A DNA stretch of 64,000 bases from Enterococcus ureilyticus. GTDB lineage: Bacteria; Bacillota; Bacilli; Lactobacillales; Enterococcaceae. The position numbers and the translations under genes were made by a program. The notes under the pieces were generated by a model. It saw only the letters and a list, made by a program, of their open reading frames with translations, was not told the DNA's origin and ran no database searches. Location of the stretch: NCBI RefSeq assembly GCF_001730315.1, contig NZ_MIKC01000038.1, positions 62,001 to 126,000 on the forward strand, in the 5' to 3' direction. Shown in pieces: positions 31,952 through 41,371 of the stretch. Position 1 is the stretch's first letter; every line of letters starts with the position of its first letter.

Positions 31952-33535
31952 TCACTCCGCTGCTTTATCGGCTGATTTATTTTCTTCTGGTTTCAAATTC
32001 CCTTTACTAATCCCAATTTGAACAACAGAATTAATTGGGATAAACTCATTATATTGACTCATTTTAACCACCGTTCCTTTGGTTACTGTAGAATCAACAT
32101 AATAAACTTGATACGTGATATTCGCTCCTTTAGACTGATACTCATCATAGAAAATCTTTTGAAGATCACCTTCCAATGTATTATCACGCAAGTCTTTAAT
32201 ATAAGGTTTTCCAATCGAATAACTAACCTGAATCACCGGTTTTTCGTCTTTTTCAGTATATTTTTTGCCAATTTCTACTGATTGGCTGATGAAACGTCCA
32301 TATGGTATTTCATCGCTAAAGAATTGTTTCACTTGGACTTGCAAGCCATTTGCTTTGCTTTCAGCTTCTTCTGCTGTATATTGAGAAAAATCTGGGACTA
32401 TTAAAGCCTTGCCCGTTGAAACCGTAACGGCCATAGAATCCCTTTTGGCAACTTTCGTATCTTTTCCGATACTCTGTGAAATAATCTTTCCATTTTCAAT
32501 GTTATCTGAATCAGATTCATTTACTTTTAGCGTGATTTCATTCTTTTTGGCCCATTCCGTTGTTTCTTCTTTTGTTTTACCTACAAAATCAGGCATTGCA
32601 ATATCTTTTTCGAAAACTTCTTTTCCTTTAGAGTAATAAACTTTTGCTTTATCTTTGCGTTTGTAGTTTTCAGCTTTTACATCTTTGTTTGTAATTTCAA
32701 ACTTGATATAATCCTCAGCTGCTAGTTTATCATTATATTCTTCAATGATAGCCAGATTATCCGCTTTTTGTTCATTGATCCATTTTTTTGCCTCTTTAAG
32801 TTTCATTGATTTGAAATCTGGTAGTGAAATAGCTTCTTCAGGATCTGCACCCAAGCTCGCATCAACAACTAATTCGTGCCCTTTTTTGATTTTTTTGTTT
32901 TTCACCGTTTGATGAATAATCACATTTGCTTCTTTATCAAAATCGTATTTTTGATCCACCTTAAGCTTCACGCCATTATCTGCTGTCCATTCACGAACCT
33001 CTGATAATTCTTTTCCTTCAAAATTTGGTACTTTAACATGGCTCATTTGAAAATAAGCAAAGTATAATAGTGCTATTGTTAAGATACTTCCTAGAGCGAT
33101 TAAACTATACTTTCTAATCTTCTTTTGTTGATAGGTTGGATCCGTTTCAATCACTTCATTTGGATTCTTAGTCTGGTTTTCAGAAACAATAGCTACTGGT
33201 ACAGACTTTTTTTCGGATGTTCTTTTTTGTTCATTTTTTTTCTTTTTTACGCGTTTTTTGGTATAAATTAGGTCTTCTGGGTGTTTTTTTTCAGTCATCG
33301 ATTCGTTCTGACTAACTTTTTCAGACATATTATCTGGACTGTTTTTAGGCCCCCATACTAATTCTGCAGAAGGCTCATTTTTCTCTACTACGGGAGATTC
33401 TTTATTTATTGAATTCTTGTCAAATTTTAGTTTCTTTTTTATGCTTTGATGATCAGTCTTGCTTTGTTGTTCATTTTTTTCTTGGCGGGTTTTTTCATAG
33501 TTTTCACCGCTGAAATTTGATAAGAAATCACTCAT
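31952..33535 (-). CDS. Membrane-anchored multi-PASTA protein without kinase domain
   Basis: This is a 527-residue bitopic protein. The first 140 residues are highly charged, Lys/Glu-rich and probably cytoplasmic and disordered. One membrane helix (about 143-162) follows, then five PASTA-like repeats: about 167-230, 238-307, 313-377, 380-443 and a divergent one at 444-512. Each begins with a hydrophobic-Pro-Asp/Asn-Phe turn (VPNFEGK, LPDFKSM, MPDFVGK, VPDFSQY). PASTA domains in PrkC/Stk1 kinases and PBP2x bind muropeptides or stabilise divisome partners, but no kinase or transpeptidase domain is present here. It overlaps the ABC ATPase gene by eight bases and is the last gene of that operon, so it probably works with the transporter at the cell wall. 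Confidence 0.85.
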   Translation of the reverse strand: MSDFLSNFSGENYEKTRQEKNEQQSKTDHQSIKKKLKFDKNSINKESPVVEKNEPSAELVWGPKNSPDNMSEKVSQNESMTEKKHPEDLIYTKKRVKKKKNEQKRTSEKKSVPVAIVSENQTKNPNEVIETDPTYQQKKIRKYSLIALGSILTIALLYFAYFQMSHVKVPNFEGKELSEVREWTADNGVKLKVDQKYDFDKEANVIIHQTVKNKKIKKGHELVVDASLGADPEEAISLPDFKSMKLKEAKKWINEQKADNLAIIEEYNDKLAAEDYIKFEITNKDVKAENYKRKDKAKVYYSKGKEVFEKDIAMPDFVGKTKEETTEWAKKNEITLKVNESDSDNIENGKIISQSIGKDTKVAKRDSMAVTVSTGKALIVPDFSQYTAEEAESKANGLQVQVKQFFSDEIPYGRFISQSVEIGKKYTEKDEKPVIQVSYSIGKPYIKDLRDNTLEGDLQKIFYDEYQSKGANITYQVYYVDSTVTKGTVVKMSQYNEFIPINSVVQIGISKGNLKPEENKSADKAAE

Positions 33536-34202
33536 ACTTTTTTAACACACCTTTTTTTAGGTAATAGGTTTCATCAGACTGGTCTGCAATATCATTTGAG
33601 TGAGTTACTACAATAACACATTTATTATGAACCTTGGCAAGATTTTGAAAGATGTCGACAATTTCTTGTTCCATCCCTTCATCTAGATTACCTGTTGGTT
33701 CATCTGCTAAAATAATGTCTACATTAGTCGCTAAGGCACGAGCAATCGCTACACGTTGTTGCTCTCCACCAGAAAGCTGATTGACAAGTCGATCTGCTTT
33801 CTCACTTGTAATACCAATATAATCTAGAAGATTATAGGCTACTTCTCTTTGGTTAGGTGGCAATTCATTATCCGTAATTGACATTGCGACCAACACATTT
33901 TCTAAAGCCGTCAAGTAAGGCACTAAATTGTAACTCTGAAAAATAATACTGATATCGTCACGACGATACTTTTCATAACCAATCGTTTTGATATCTTTGC
34001 CTTCCAGTAAAACTTGCCCTTCTTTTGGTGTATCTAAAGCACTGATCAAAGAAAGAAACGTTGTTTTTCCTGACCCTGATTGCCCTAAAATAGTGTAAAA
34101 TTTCCCTTTTTCAAATGAAACATTAGTATCTTTCAAAATGAACCGACGTTGATCACCATCTTGATAGAAATAGCTAAGATTTTTTGTTTCTAAAATCGCC
34201 AT
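33528..34202 (-). CDS. ABC transporter ATPase, MacB/LolD-like
   Basis: This is the ATPase of a mechanotransmission-type ABC system. Walker A is GQSGSGKT (about 39-46), signature [15 protein letters not shown], Walker [16 protein letters not shown] and H-loop VTHSND; the TGNLD wording is typical of MacB/LolD/FtsE-like proteins. The length of 224 residues is standard. It sits 12 bases after the permease gene and overlaps the PASTA gene by eight bases, so the three proteins are likely made together. Confidence 0.92.
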   Translation of the reverse strand: MAILETKNLSYFYQDGDQRRFILKDTNVSFEKGKFYTILGQSGSGKTTFLSLISALDTPKEGQVLLEGKDIKTIGYEKYRRDDISIIFQSYNLVPYLTALENVLVAMSITDNELPPNQREVAYNLLDYIGITSEKADRLVNQLSGGEQQRVAIARALATNVDIILADEPTGNLDEGMEQEIVDIFQNLAKVHNKCVIVVTHSNDIADQSDETYYLKKGVLKKYE

Positions 34203-34214
34203 TTATCTTACCTC

Positions 34215-35684
34215 CTACATCATAATTTTCTTTGGATTCAAGCGAACAATATACAACAGTGGTAAAATGGCTGCAAATAATACAGTACCTAACCCAACGA
34301 CTAAATAAGTGACGATATAGCCTACTGAGAATTTCACTTCATATGCATTCATGATGTCATCTGCCGTAAGCTCAGTAGGACTTAAACTCTCCAAGCCCAT
34401 AAGCATACCTGCTTGATCATTCGTAGTGCTTAGGATATCGCTATTCAATAGAGACTCTGAGACTAGTTTTCCTAAAAAATTACCTGTGATCAATGACAGA
34501 ATCAGCGCTATACCACTGATTATCAGCATTTCGATTATAATTTGACCCATAACATGACTTCGTTTATCCCCCAATGACAGATAAATACCTAATTCATGCT
34601 TACGATCACGCATAAACAATAAAACTACAAGAGAAATAATAAGCAAGGTTGCAATCACAGCAATCATGACAACATAACCTGAAATTTGCGACATTTTTTT
34701 CATGCTTCCGCCAATTTTTTCATATTGATCCGTTGAAGCTCTGACTGTATATAATTTTGGCAAAAGTGGTTCTGTTTCTTGTTTGAAAGCCTCTACATCA
34801 TCTGGGCTTTTCAATACATAGATTGGTGTATAATATTCACCACTATCTTCGTCTGAACCTTCAAAATAGTGGCTGTCTGGAGCTACTTTTTTCATTTTTT
34901 CAAGATAATTTTTATTTGATTCGACGACCGTTTTATTGGGTAAATAAATCGTGTTGATTTGTTGCATCGACATAAATTGCTGATTTATAGTTTGATCTTC
35001 TGATTTTTTTTCATCAGTATCTTTCATTTCAATTGTGGTCGGTTCAAATATACCAATAATTTGAATTGGTACATCTAATTTAAATAATTCTTTAGTCCCG
35101 CCCTCTTCACCATAATCATTTCCACGCATATCTATAACCATCTGATCCCCCACCGACAACCCATTTTCATCGGCAACTTTAGATGAAATCAAGCCGACGT
35201 TCTTGCCATTATCGATGTCTTCTTGCGTAAATACTTTCCCATCCACTAATTTAATTTTCTTTTCTTCAACATCTGAAATTTTAGGATAATTTGATCCTTT
35301 TAATGAGAAGCCTTCCATCCCACCGAATTCCTCTGAATCTGAAATAACACTTTTCAAATCCTTTGTTTCGGCCCAGCCAGCTGCATTATAATCAAAATAT
35401 TTTACATACGGTGATTTACCGATTTCCTTGATCAAATCAACTTTTAGTTGTTCAATTTCACTGCCAGCATTCATGATCTCTTCTTGATTGTTTTCATAAT
35501 CAATTTCAACCGTTGCCATGGCTCCAAGCTGTTTCTTAACACTTTTTTCAACATTTTGTGTTGACTGTTGGATCGCAATCGATCCTGCAATAACATTACC
35601 TAACACAAATATCACTGCAAATAAAATCAGTGATTTCCCCTTTTTTCTAGTAACACTACATAATGCACGTTTAATAAAATTCAC
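34215..35684 (-). CDS. MacB/FtsX-like ABC permease
   Basis: This is a four-helix permease of the MacB/FtsX class. One N-terminal helix (SLILFAVIFVLGNVIAGSIA) is followed by a large extracytoplasmic domain of about 300 residues and three C-terminal helices (about 355-380, 405-430, 455-480), ending in LPLLYIVRLNPKKIMM. The start chosen is GTG 35684, three bases after GGGAGATGAG; the frame is open to 35774. The length is about 489 residues. It is the first gene of the permease-ATPase-PASTA operon. Such permeases usually transmit ATP-driven motion to extracellular partners rather than import solutes. Confidence 0.88.
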   Translation of the reverse strand: MNFIKRALCSVTRKKGKSLILFAVIFVLGNVIAGSIAIQQSTQNVEKSVKKQLGAMATVEIDYENNQEEIMNAGSEIEQLKVDLIKEIGKSPYVKYFDYNAAGWAETKDLKSVISDSEEFGGMEGFSLKGSNYPKISDVEEKKIKLVDGKVFTQEDIDNGKNVGLISSKVADENGLSVGDQMVIDMRGNDYGEEGGTKELFKLDVPIQIIGIFEPTTIEMKDTDEKKSEDQTINQQFMSMQQINTIYLPNKTVVESNKNYLEKMKKVAPDSHYFEGSDEDSGEYYTPIYVLKSPDDVEAFKQETEPLLPKLYTVRASTDQYEKIGGSMKKMSQISGYVVMIAVIATLLIISLVVLLFMRDRKHELGIYLSLGDKRSHVMGQIIIEMLIISGIALILSLITGNFLGKLVSESLLNSDILSTTNDQAGMLMGLESLSPTELTADDIMNAYEVKFSVGYIVTYLVVGLGTVLFAAILPLLYIVRLNPKKIMM

Positions 35685-35721
35685 TTTCTCATCTCCCTTT
35701 AAGAAAAATATAGCTAGTATC

Positions 35722-35750
35722 ATTATTCCATAACGCATAAGGTTTAACAA
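35722..35750 (-). promoter_or_regulatory. Candidate promoter of the ABC/PASTA operon
   Basis: On the minus strand TTGTTA (35750-35745) and AATAAT (35727-35722) are 17 bases apart, 38 bases before the GTG start. The sequence upstream is extremely AT-rich. Confidence 0.45.
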
Positions 35751-35844
35751 GATGTTTTTTCTAATCTCACTCAACCTTACAATTTCTATAGATTATAATT
35801 TTATAATTATATTTTTTTAATTTTAAATAACAAAATTCTTTAAT

Positions 35845-35889
35845 AAAATAAAAAAAGAAACCCCTACTCGTTAAAGTATGATTTCTTCT
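35845..35889 (-). terminator. Terminator after frr
   Basis: On the minus strand AAGAAATC/GGTTTCTT and TACT/AGTA pair in one stem with an internal loop. T-rich sequence follows (35857-35845). It is 15 bases past the frr stop. Confidence 0.6.
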
Positions 35890-35904
35890 TTTGGATTCCT
35901 ATTG

Positions 35905-36462
35905 TTAAACTTCTAAAAGTTCTTTCTCTTTTTCAGAAGTGATAGTATCTATATTCTTAACACTATCATCTGTTAATTTTTGTGCTTCTTTTTCTAAACT
36001 ACGTAACTCATCTTCTGTGATATCATTGCTCTTTTGCTGTTTTTTTAATTCATCAATCGCATCACGACGAATATTACGAACGGCAATCTTTGCATTTTCC
36101 GCAGCTTTTTTCACGTCTTTTGCTAATTCTTTGCGACGTTCTTCTGTTAATTGCGGAATTACTAAACGAATCACTGTTCCGTCATTCGTAGGGCTGATAC
36201 CAATATCACTAGCCTGGATTGCTTTCTCGATATCTTCAAGTGAGTTTTTATCAAAAGGTGTGATCATTAAAACTCGTGCTTCTGGAATGTTGATTCCTGC
36301 TAATTGGTTAACTGGTGTAAGTGCGCCATAGTAATCTACTTGAATCCGATCTAACAAACTAGCATTGGCACGTCCTGCACGGATTTGACCAAGTTCACGT
36401 TGTAAACTTTGTTCTGCTTTACCCATCTTTTCTTTTGCTGTTGCTAATACAGTTCCACTCAT
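35905..36462 (-). CDS. frr: Ribosome recycling factor
   Basis: RRF, with EF-G, splits post-termination ribosomes. The 185-residue protein shows the family's [22 protein letters not shown] (about 25-46), [10 protein letters not shown] and the C-terminal helical region ([13 protein letters not shown]). The start follows AAGGGGGAAATA. It lies three bases after pyrH and is the last gene of that unit. Confidence 0.97.
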   Translation of the reverse strand: MSGTVLATAKEKMGKAEQSLQRELGQIRAGRANASLLDRIQVDYYGALTPVNQLAGINIPEARVLMITPFDKNSLEDIEKAIQASDIGISPTNDGTVIRLVIPQLTEERRKELAKDVKKAAENAKIAVRNIRRDAIDELKKQQKSNDITEDELRSLEKEAQKLTDDSVKNIDTITSEKEKELLEV

Positions 36463-36465
36463 TAT

Positions 36466-37212
<747 letters not shown>

Positions 37213-37220
37213 CTAAGAAC

Positions 37221-37229
37221 ATTTTAACA
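37221..37229 (-). promoter_or_regulatory. Extended -10 promoter of pyrH-frr
   Basis: The minus strand reads TG-T-TAAAAT 33 bases before pyrH. No strong -35 is visible. Confidence 0.4.
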
Positions 37230-37270
37230 TACTCTAGGTATTCTGCCAGTCTATTTCTTTTGTTTTGCCT

Positions 37271-37301
37271 AAAAAAAGGGAGCGCATCTCAATGCGTTCC
37301 C
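37271..37301 (-). terminator. Terminator after tsf
   Basis: On the minus strand GGGA-CGCAT and ATGCG-TCCC pair with one mismatch and a four-base loop, followed by seven T. It separates rpsB-tsf from pyrH-frr. Confidence 0.85.
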
Positions 37302-37303
37302 AA

Positions 37304-37321
37304 CTGTTACACAAGTAACAG
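37304..37321 (-). other. Short perfect hairpin immediately after tsf stop
   Basis: CTGTTAC and GTAACAG form a perfect seven-pair stem with a four-base loop, two bases past the tsf stop and directly before the terminator at 37271-37301. Confidence 0.5.
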
Positions 37322-37323
37322 AT

Positions 37324-38205
37324 TTATTTTTTAATTTGGCTCATTACTTCATCAGCAAAGTTATCTTCACGTTTTTCGATTCCTTCGCCAACTTCAAAGC
37401 GGATAAAAGATTTAACAGTTGCACCTTTAGAAGCAACATATTTTTCAACAGTCATATCAGGATCTTTTACGAATGGTTGATCCACTAATGAAATTTCAGC
37501 TTTGAATTTGTTTAAACGTCCGACAACCATTTTTTCAACGATATTCGCTGGTTTGCCTTCGTTTAGTGCTTGTTCAGAAAGAATCGCTTTTTCGTGCTCT
37601 AATTCTTCTTGAGGAATTTGAGATTCGTTTACATAACGAGGATTGATGGCAGCTACGTGCATTGCTACGTCTTTTGCAACTTCTTCGTCAGTTGTGCCTT
37701 CTAATACAGTCAATACTGCAATACGTCCGCCCATGTGTAAATAAGCACCAAATGCTGCATTATCATCTTTTTCAACCAATTCGAAACGACGGAAACTGAT
37801 TTTTTCACCAATAACAGTTGTAGCTTCGATCAATTCAGTTTCTAAAGTTCCTTTATCTGTTTTAAGCGCTAATGCTTCTTCCATGTTCGCTGGTTTGTTC
37901 GTCGCAATTTCAGTTGCAATTTTTTTAACTAAGTCTTGGAACATTTCGTTTTTAGAAACAAAGTCAGTTTCAGAGTTTACTTCAACGATTGCTGCAAAGT
38001 TACCATTTGAAGCAACGTTTGCTAAACCTTCAGCTGCTACACGGTCATTTTTCTTAGCGGCTTTAGCCATACCTTTTTCACGTAGGTAATCAACAGCTGC
38101 TTCCATGTTACCTTCTACTTCTACTAATGCTCTTTTTGCATCCATCATACCGACACCAGTCATGTCGCGTAGTTCTTTTACTAATTTTGCTGAAATATCT
38201 GCCAT
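37324..38205 (-). CDS. tsf: Elongation factor Ts
   Basis: EF-Ts is the guanine nucleotide exchange factor for EF-Tu. The N-terminal UBA-like domain ([22 protein letters not shown]) and the TDF motif of the core ([11 protein letters not shown]) are present, and 293 residues is the normal length. The start follows TAGGAGG. It is downstream of rpsB, but a terminator-like structure (38307-38364) lies between them, so tsf output may be attenuated. Confidence 0.97.
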   Translation of the reverse strand: MADISAKLVKELRDMTGVGMMDAKRALVEVEGNMEAAVDYLREKGMAKAAKKNDRVAAEGLANVASNGNFAAIVEVNSETDFVSKNEMFQDLVKKIATEIATNKPANMEEALALKTDKGTLETELIEATTVIGEKISFRRFELVEKDDNAAFGAYLHMGGRIAVLTVLEGTTDEEVAKDVAMHVAAINPRYVNESQIPQEELEHEKAILSEQALNEGKPANIVEKMVVGRLNKFKAEISLVDQPFVKDPDMTVEKYVASKGATVKSFIRFEVGEGIEKREDNFADEVMSQIKK

Positions 38206-38306
38206 TTTTTGTTCCTCCTAAGTTTTGAAAGCTGAATGAGCTCGTCCAGTCTTTTTCCCGAAAGGCTAGCTCATGAAGCTAGACGATTTAAATTCTAAAA
38301 TCCGTT

Positions 38307-38364
38307 TAAAAAAAGCTATCTCAAAGGAGAATCAGGCTTTTTTCGCCTAGCCTTCGAGACAGCT
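38307..38364 (-). terminator. Terminator/attenuator between rpsB and tsf
   Basis: On the minus strand AGCTGTCTCGAAGG pairs with CCTTTGAGATAGCT, with an inner AGGC/GCCT stem; seven T follow. Partial termination here would set the S2 to EF-Ts ratio. Confidence 0.75.
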
Positions 38365-38377
38365 CCGTTATTTTAAA

Positions 38378-39166
38378 TTATTCTGCTGAATCGTTGCTGC
38401 CTTCAACAACATCAACGATTTCTTCGATTGAAGTTGCAGCTTCAGGAGCTTCTTCAACAAAGATTTCTTCTACAGCTTGATCTTCACCTTGGTTTCCTTC
38501 GATGAAAGCATCAGCCATTTTAGCAGTGATCAATTTAACCGCGCGAATTGCATCATCATTCGATGGAATTACTACATCGATTTCATCTGGATCACAGTTA
38601 GTATCAACCATCGCTACGATTGGGATGTTCAATTTTTGAGCTTCTTGAACCGCAATGCGTTCTTTACGCGGGTCAACGATGTACATTACATCTGGAATTC
38701 TAGGCATATCTTGGATACCACCTAAGAATTTTTCAAGACGTTCACGTTGTTTGTTTAAACCAACAACTTCTTTTTTAGGAAGGACTTCAAAAGTTCCGTC
38801 TTCTTCCATTTTATTGATATCTTTCAAACGTTTGATACGTTTTTGGATTGTATCCCAGTTTGTTAAGGTTCCACCTAACCAACGGTGGTTTACGAAATAT
38901 TGACCTGAACGAATCGCTTCGTCTTTGATCGCTTCTTGTGCTTGCTTTTTAGTTCCTACGAATAATGCAACGCCGCCGTCTTCAGCAACATTTTTCATGT
39001 AATCGTAAGCAGCATCTACTAATTTAACTGTTTTTTGCAAGTCAATGATGTAGATTCCGTTTCTTTCTGTGAAGATGTATTTCTTCATTTTTGGGTTCCA
39101 GCGACGAGTTTGGTGTCCAAAGTGTACGCCGGCTTCTAGTAATTGTTTCATAGAAATTACTGCCAT
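38378..39166 (-). CDS. rpsB: 30S ribosomal protein S2
   Basis: S2 is a late-assembling 30S protein. [25 protein letters not shown] at the N terminus, [11 protein letters not shown] and [19 protein letters not shown] are family blocks, and the C terminus is the acidic tail usual in Firmicutes. The length is 262 residues. The start follows TTGGAGG. The gene has a roughly 130-base leader with a strong promoter (39297-39325). Confidence 0.98.
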   Translation of the reverse strand: MAVISMKQLLEAGVHFGHQTRRWNPKMKKYIFTERNGIYIIDLQKTVKLVDAAYDYMKNVAEDGGVALFVGTKKQAQEAIKDEAIRSGQYFVNHRWLGGTLTNWDTIQKRIKRLKDINKMEEDGTFEVLPKKEVVGLNKQRERLEKFLGGIQDMPRIPDVMYIVDPRKERIAVQEAQKLNIPIVAMVDTNCDPDEIDVVIPSNDDAIRAVKLITAKMADAFIEGNQGEDQAVEEIFVEEAPEAATSIEEIVDVVEGSNDSAE

Positions 39167-39296
39167 GGGTTGTTTCCTCCAATTTGGTTTTTATTTGTTC
39201 CCTCTCCAGTTCTCGTTTTTATAAGGAACTACTAACAGTAGCACCGCCTTACAAATCAAATCTGGATGTGGATTTAGTGTTTTCACACCGTTAACT
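39167..39296 (-). promoter_or_regulatory. Structured rpsB mRNA leader
   Basis: The transcribed leader contains a two-part stem: TAAGG/CCTTA (39251-39247 with 39226-39222) enclosing TACT-gtt-AGTA. Further upstream is a small GTGT-GAAA-ACAC hairpin. Ribosomal protein leaders of this kind often bind the encoded protein for feedback. S2 binding here is inference. Confidence 0.45.
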
Positions 39297-39325
39297 AGTA
39301 TAACTTACTCTAAGAAATAATTCAA
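39297..39325 (-). promoter_or_regulatory. rpsB promoter
   Basis: On the minus strand TTGAAT (39325-39320), 17 bases, then TATACT (39302-39297). Confidence 0.65.
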
Positions 39326-39446
39326 CAATAAAAAAGTCTTTTTTTTGATTCCGTTATTTTTTTCACACTCGCTATGATGCGCAACGAAAAAGAAAGGGGC
39401 AGAATACTAAAATTGTTCCGACAATTTCTAAAAATCCACTAGCAGT

Positions 39447-39956
39447 CTATCTATAGTAATAGTAACTTTTATTATCAGGAAACATGGTTTGAATATCAGT
39501 GATTTCATCGTCAGTTTGATTTTTCACGTCATCTAAAACTTCTTAAAAACTTTATTTTCCTTACTTTATTCAAAAAAACACCAATTACAACAATGCGCCC
39601 ATCTTGGGCCTGATTAACAAAGTACGCTGATTGATGACAGCAGTACCAGAATCAGTAAGTTGGATACTATGTCATTTTTTTACCTTTGTGATTTACGAAT
39701 TGTACTCTAGAATGATGTTTCCTTGATTAATCATGTCTTGTGCTACTGATGCTGGAATATCAATTAGGTACTGCATTTTTTCTGTAACTTGTTCCCATTC
39801 TTCATACGCATCGTAATCAGAGTGACTTGCTTCTTTTTTTGCACTTTCTTATGTGTGTGAAGTGTTTTCGCTTGTCTTAGTTGCTGTTTGCTGCCTTCAA
39901 GCTGTTACAATTAACAATGATGGCAACACCCATAACATTAGCAATGTTTTTTTCAT
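39447..39956 (-). pseudogene. Decayed lipoprotein gene
   Basis: An ATG at 39956 opens a lipoprotein signal (MKKTLLMLWVLPSLLIVTA) whose lipobox Cys codon reads TGA (39899). In the same frame the protein-like text continues through further stops at 39851, 39695 and 39674, with segments such as SDYDAYEEWEQVTEKMQ and IPASVAQDMINQGNIILEYN. A second frame then carries AYFVNQAQDGRIVVIGV. The original frame returns for VLDDVKNQTDDEITDIQTM and ends in SYYYYR before TAG at 39447. At least four in-frame stops plus two shifts make it non-functional. The ancestor was a roughly 165-residue extracytoplasmic lipoprotein whose family I do not recognise. The flanks 39326-39446 and 39957-40074 show no gene. Confidence 0.8.
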
Positions 39957-40074
39957 ATTGTTTCTTTCAACTTTAACGTATTTGATTTAAGTCATGTTTC
40001 AGTATAATAACCTAGCAGCGATGATCTGATTATTCTTTACCGATTGCAGTATTATAAGGCTTTCGATCACATTT

Positions 40075-40854
40075 TTATTCAATTTTATTGTGTAAAAAAT
40101 GATACATTAAAATACCTGCCGCAATCGCAACATTTAACGATTCAGCTTCTCCGATAATCGGAATGTAAATCGATTGGTCCACCATTGTTAATAGCTCTGC
40201 TGAAACACCTTTTCCTTCATTTCCCATGATCAAAGCATACTGTTTCTGGCTTGGTAATGTTTGGTAGCTTACTGCACGTTTATTCAGTTCCGTCCCAAAA
40301 ACTGGAACGTCATGTTGCTTAAATTGATCCACAATTGTTTTAAGAGGTAACTGGAAAATTGGTAGATGGTAATTACTTCCCTGCATGGCCCGTAACACTT
40401 TTGTATTATAAATATCAGCACTCCCATCACCTAAAATGACACCTGTCATTCCAGCTGCGTCTGCTGTTCGAATCATCGTTCCTACATTGCCTGGATCTTG
40501 AACATTATCCAACAGCAACCAGCGACCAGAATAGCCTAATGTCGTTTCTACATTAGGCATTTTTACTACCGCCATCATCCCCTGTGGTGTTGGGACTTCA
40601 GAAAGTGACGATAGTATCTCCTCAGTAACAAGTAAAAAGCGTTCATCCTCATGTGTAGAAACCCACTCAGACCATTCTTCTATCCCCCGCCGACTACACA
40701 ATATCCATTCAATCTCAGCGTCCGCCTTGACTGCTTCTTCAACTAAATGAAATCCTTCAATTAGATAGCGCTTTTGTGCTTCTCGATGTTTTTTTATTTT
40801 TAATTTTTTGAGTTCTTTCACCATAGTATTTTTAGTAGACAGAATTTCTTTCAT
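40075..40854 (-). CDS. TrmH (SpoU) family RNA 2'-O-methyltransferase
   Basis: This SAM-dependent RNA ribose methyltransferase of the SPOUT superfamily has the knot motifs WLLLDNVQDPGNVGTMIRTA (about 112-131), YALIMGNEGKGVS and IPIIGEAESLNVAIAAGILMY in the right order. An N-terminal substrate-binding domain (about 1-100, RYLIEGFHLVEEA) resembles B. subtilis YsgA and 23S rRNA methylases. The length is 259 residues. It is divergent from acylphosphatase. The exact RNA target cannot be told from sequence. Confidence 0.93.
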   Translation of the reverse strand: MKEILSTKNTMVKELKKLKIKKHREAQKRYLIEGFHLVEEAVKADAEIEWILCSRRGIEEWSEWVSTHEDERFLLVTEEILSSLSEVPTPQGMMAVVKMPNVETTLGYSGRWLLLDNVQDPGNVGTMIRTADAAGMTGVILGDGSADIYNTKVLRAMQGSNYHLPIFQLPLKTIVDQFKQHDVPVFGTELNKRAVSYQTLPSQKQYALIMGNEGKGVSAELLTMVDQSIYIPIIGEAESLNVAIAAGILMYHFLHNKIE

Positions 40855-40873
40855 TATTACACCTCACTTGCCT

Positions 40874-40882
40874 ATTATATCA
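40874..40882 (-). promoter_or_regulatory. Extended -10 promoter of the TrmH gene
   Basis: The minus strand reads TG-A-TATAAT, a perfect extended -10, about 20 bases before the start codon. Confidence 0.6.
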
Positions 40883-40916
40883 TGACTTTTGACCATCAAA
40901 CAATGACTAGTTTTAC

Positions 40917-40945
40917 TTGCCAGATGATCAAAAAATCGCTATCAT
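40917..40945 (+). promoter_or_regulatory. Promoter of acylphosphatase gene
   Basis: TTGCCA (40917-40922), 17 bases, TATCAT (40940-40945), 30 bases before the start. Confidence 0.65.
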
Positions 40946-40975
40946 TGATTTAATTAAAAGCGAGGTGTACGAACG

Positions 40976-41251
40976 ATGAGAAAAGTGCGCATGAATGTGC
41001 AAGGACGAGTTCAAGGAGTTGGTTTTCGCTATATGACTAAAATGGTTGCGGATGAGTTAGGTATTTATGGTACTGTATGCAATGAAGAAGATGGTTCCGT
41101 TTCTATCGAATCTATGGGTGAAGATGCTTCTATGATTACGTTTATCCAAAAAATTAAAGATTCTCCAAGCCCAGCCGGTCGAGTGACTTATGTAGACATT
41201 CAAGAAGTCCCAATGATGGAAGACTATACTAGCTTCAAAGTAACAAATTGA
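40976..41251 (+). CDS. Acylphosphatase
   Basis: This small cytoplasmic enzyme hydrolyses acyl phosphates. The signature VQGRVQGVGFRY contains the catalytic Arg 18, and the catalytic Asn is N36 in VCNEEDGSVS. The length of 91 residues is standard. The start follows GAGGTG. It precedes yidC, an arrangement seen in related genomes, but a hairpin separates them. Confidence 0.94.
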   Translation: MRKVRMNVQGRVQGVGFRYMTKMVADELGIYGTVCNEEDGSVSIESMGEDASMITFIQKIKDSPSPAGRVTYVDIQEVPMMEDYTSFKVTN

Positions 41252-41261
41252 TGTCGATGAA

Positions 41262-41305
41262 GAAGAATCGTACTCAGTCTTGAGACGGATTCTTCTGATT
41301 TTTAT
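41262..41305 (+). terminator. Terminator between acylphosphatase and yidC
   Basis: GAAGAATC (41262-41269) pairs with GATTCTTC (41288-41295), followed by a T-rich stretch. Confidence 0.65.
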
Positions 41306-41371
41306 TGAAAAAAAACGCTTTTTCAAGTATAGTTAACCTTGTGCAAATTTTTTAGAAAAGGAAAGAATAAA

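Noticed and set aside
39674-39956. Recoding (selenocysteine or read-through) of the in-frame stops
   Set aside because: There are both TGA and TAA stops in one frame followed by frameshifts. Decay is simpler.
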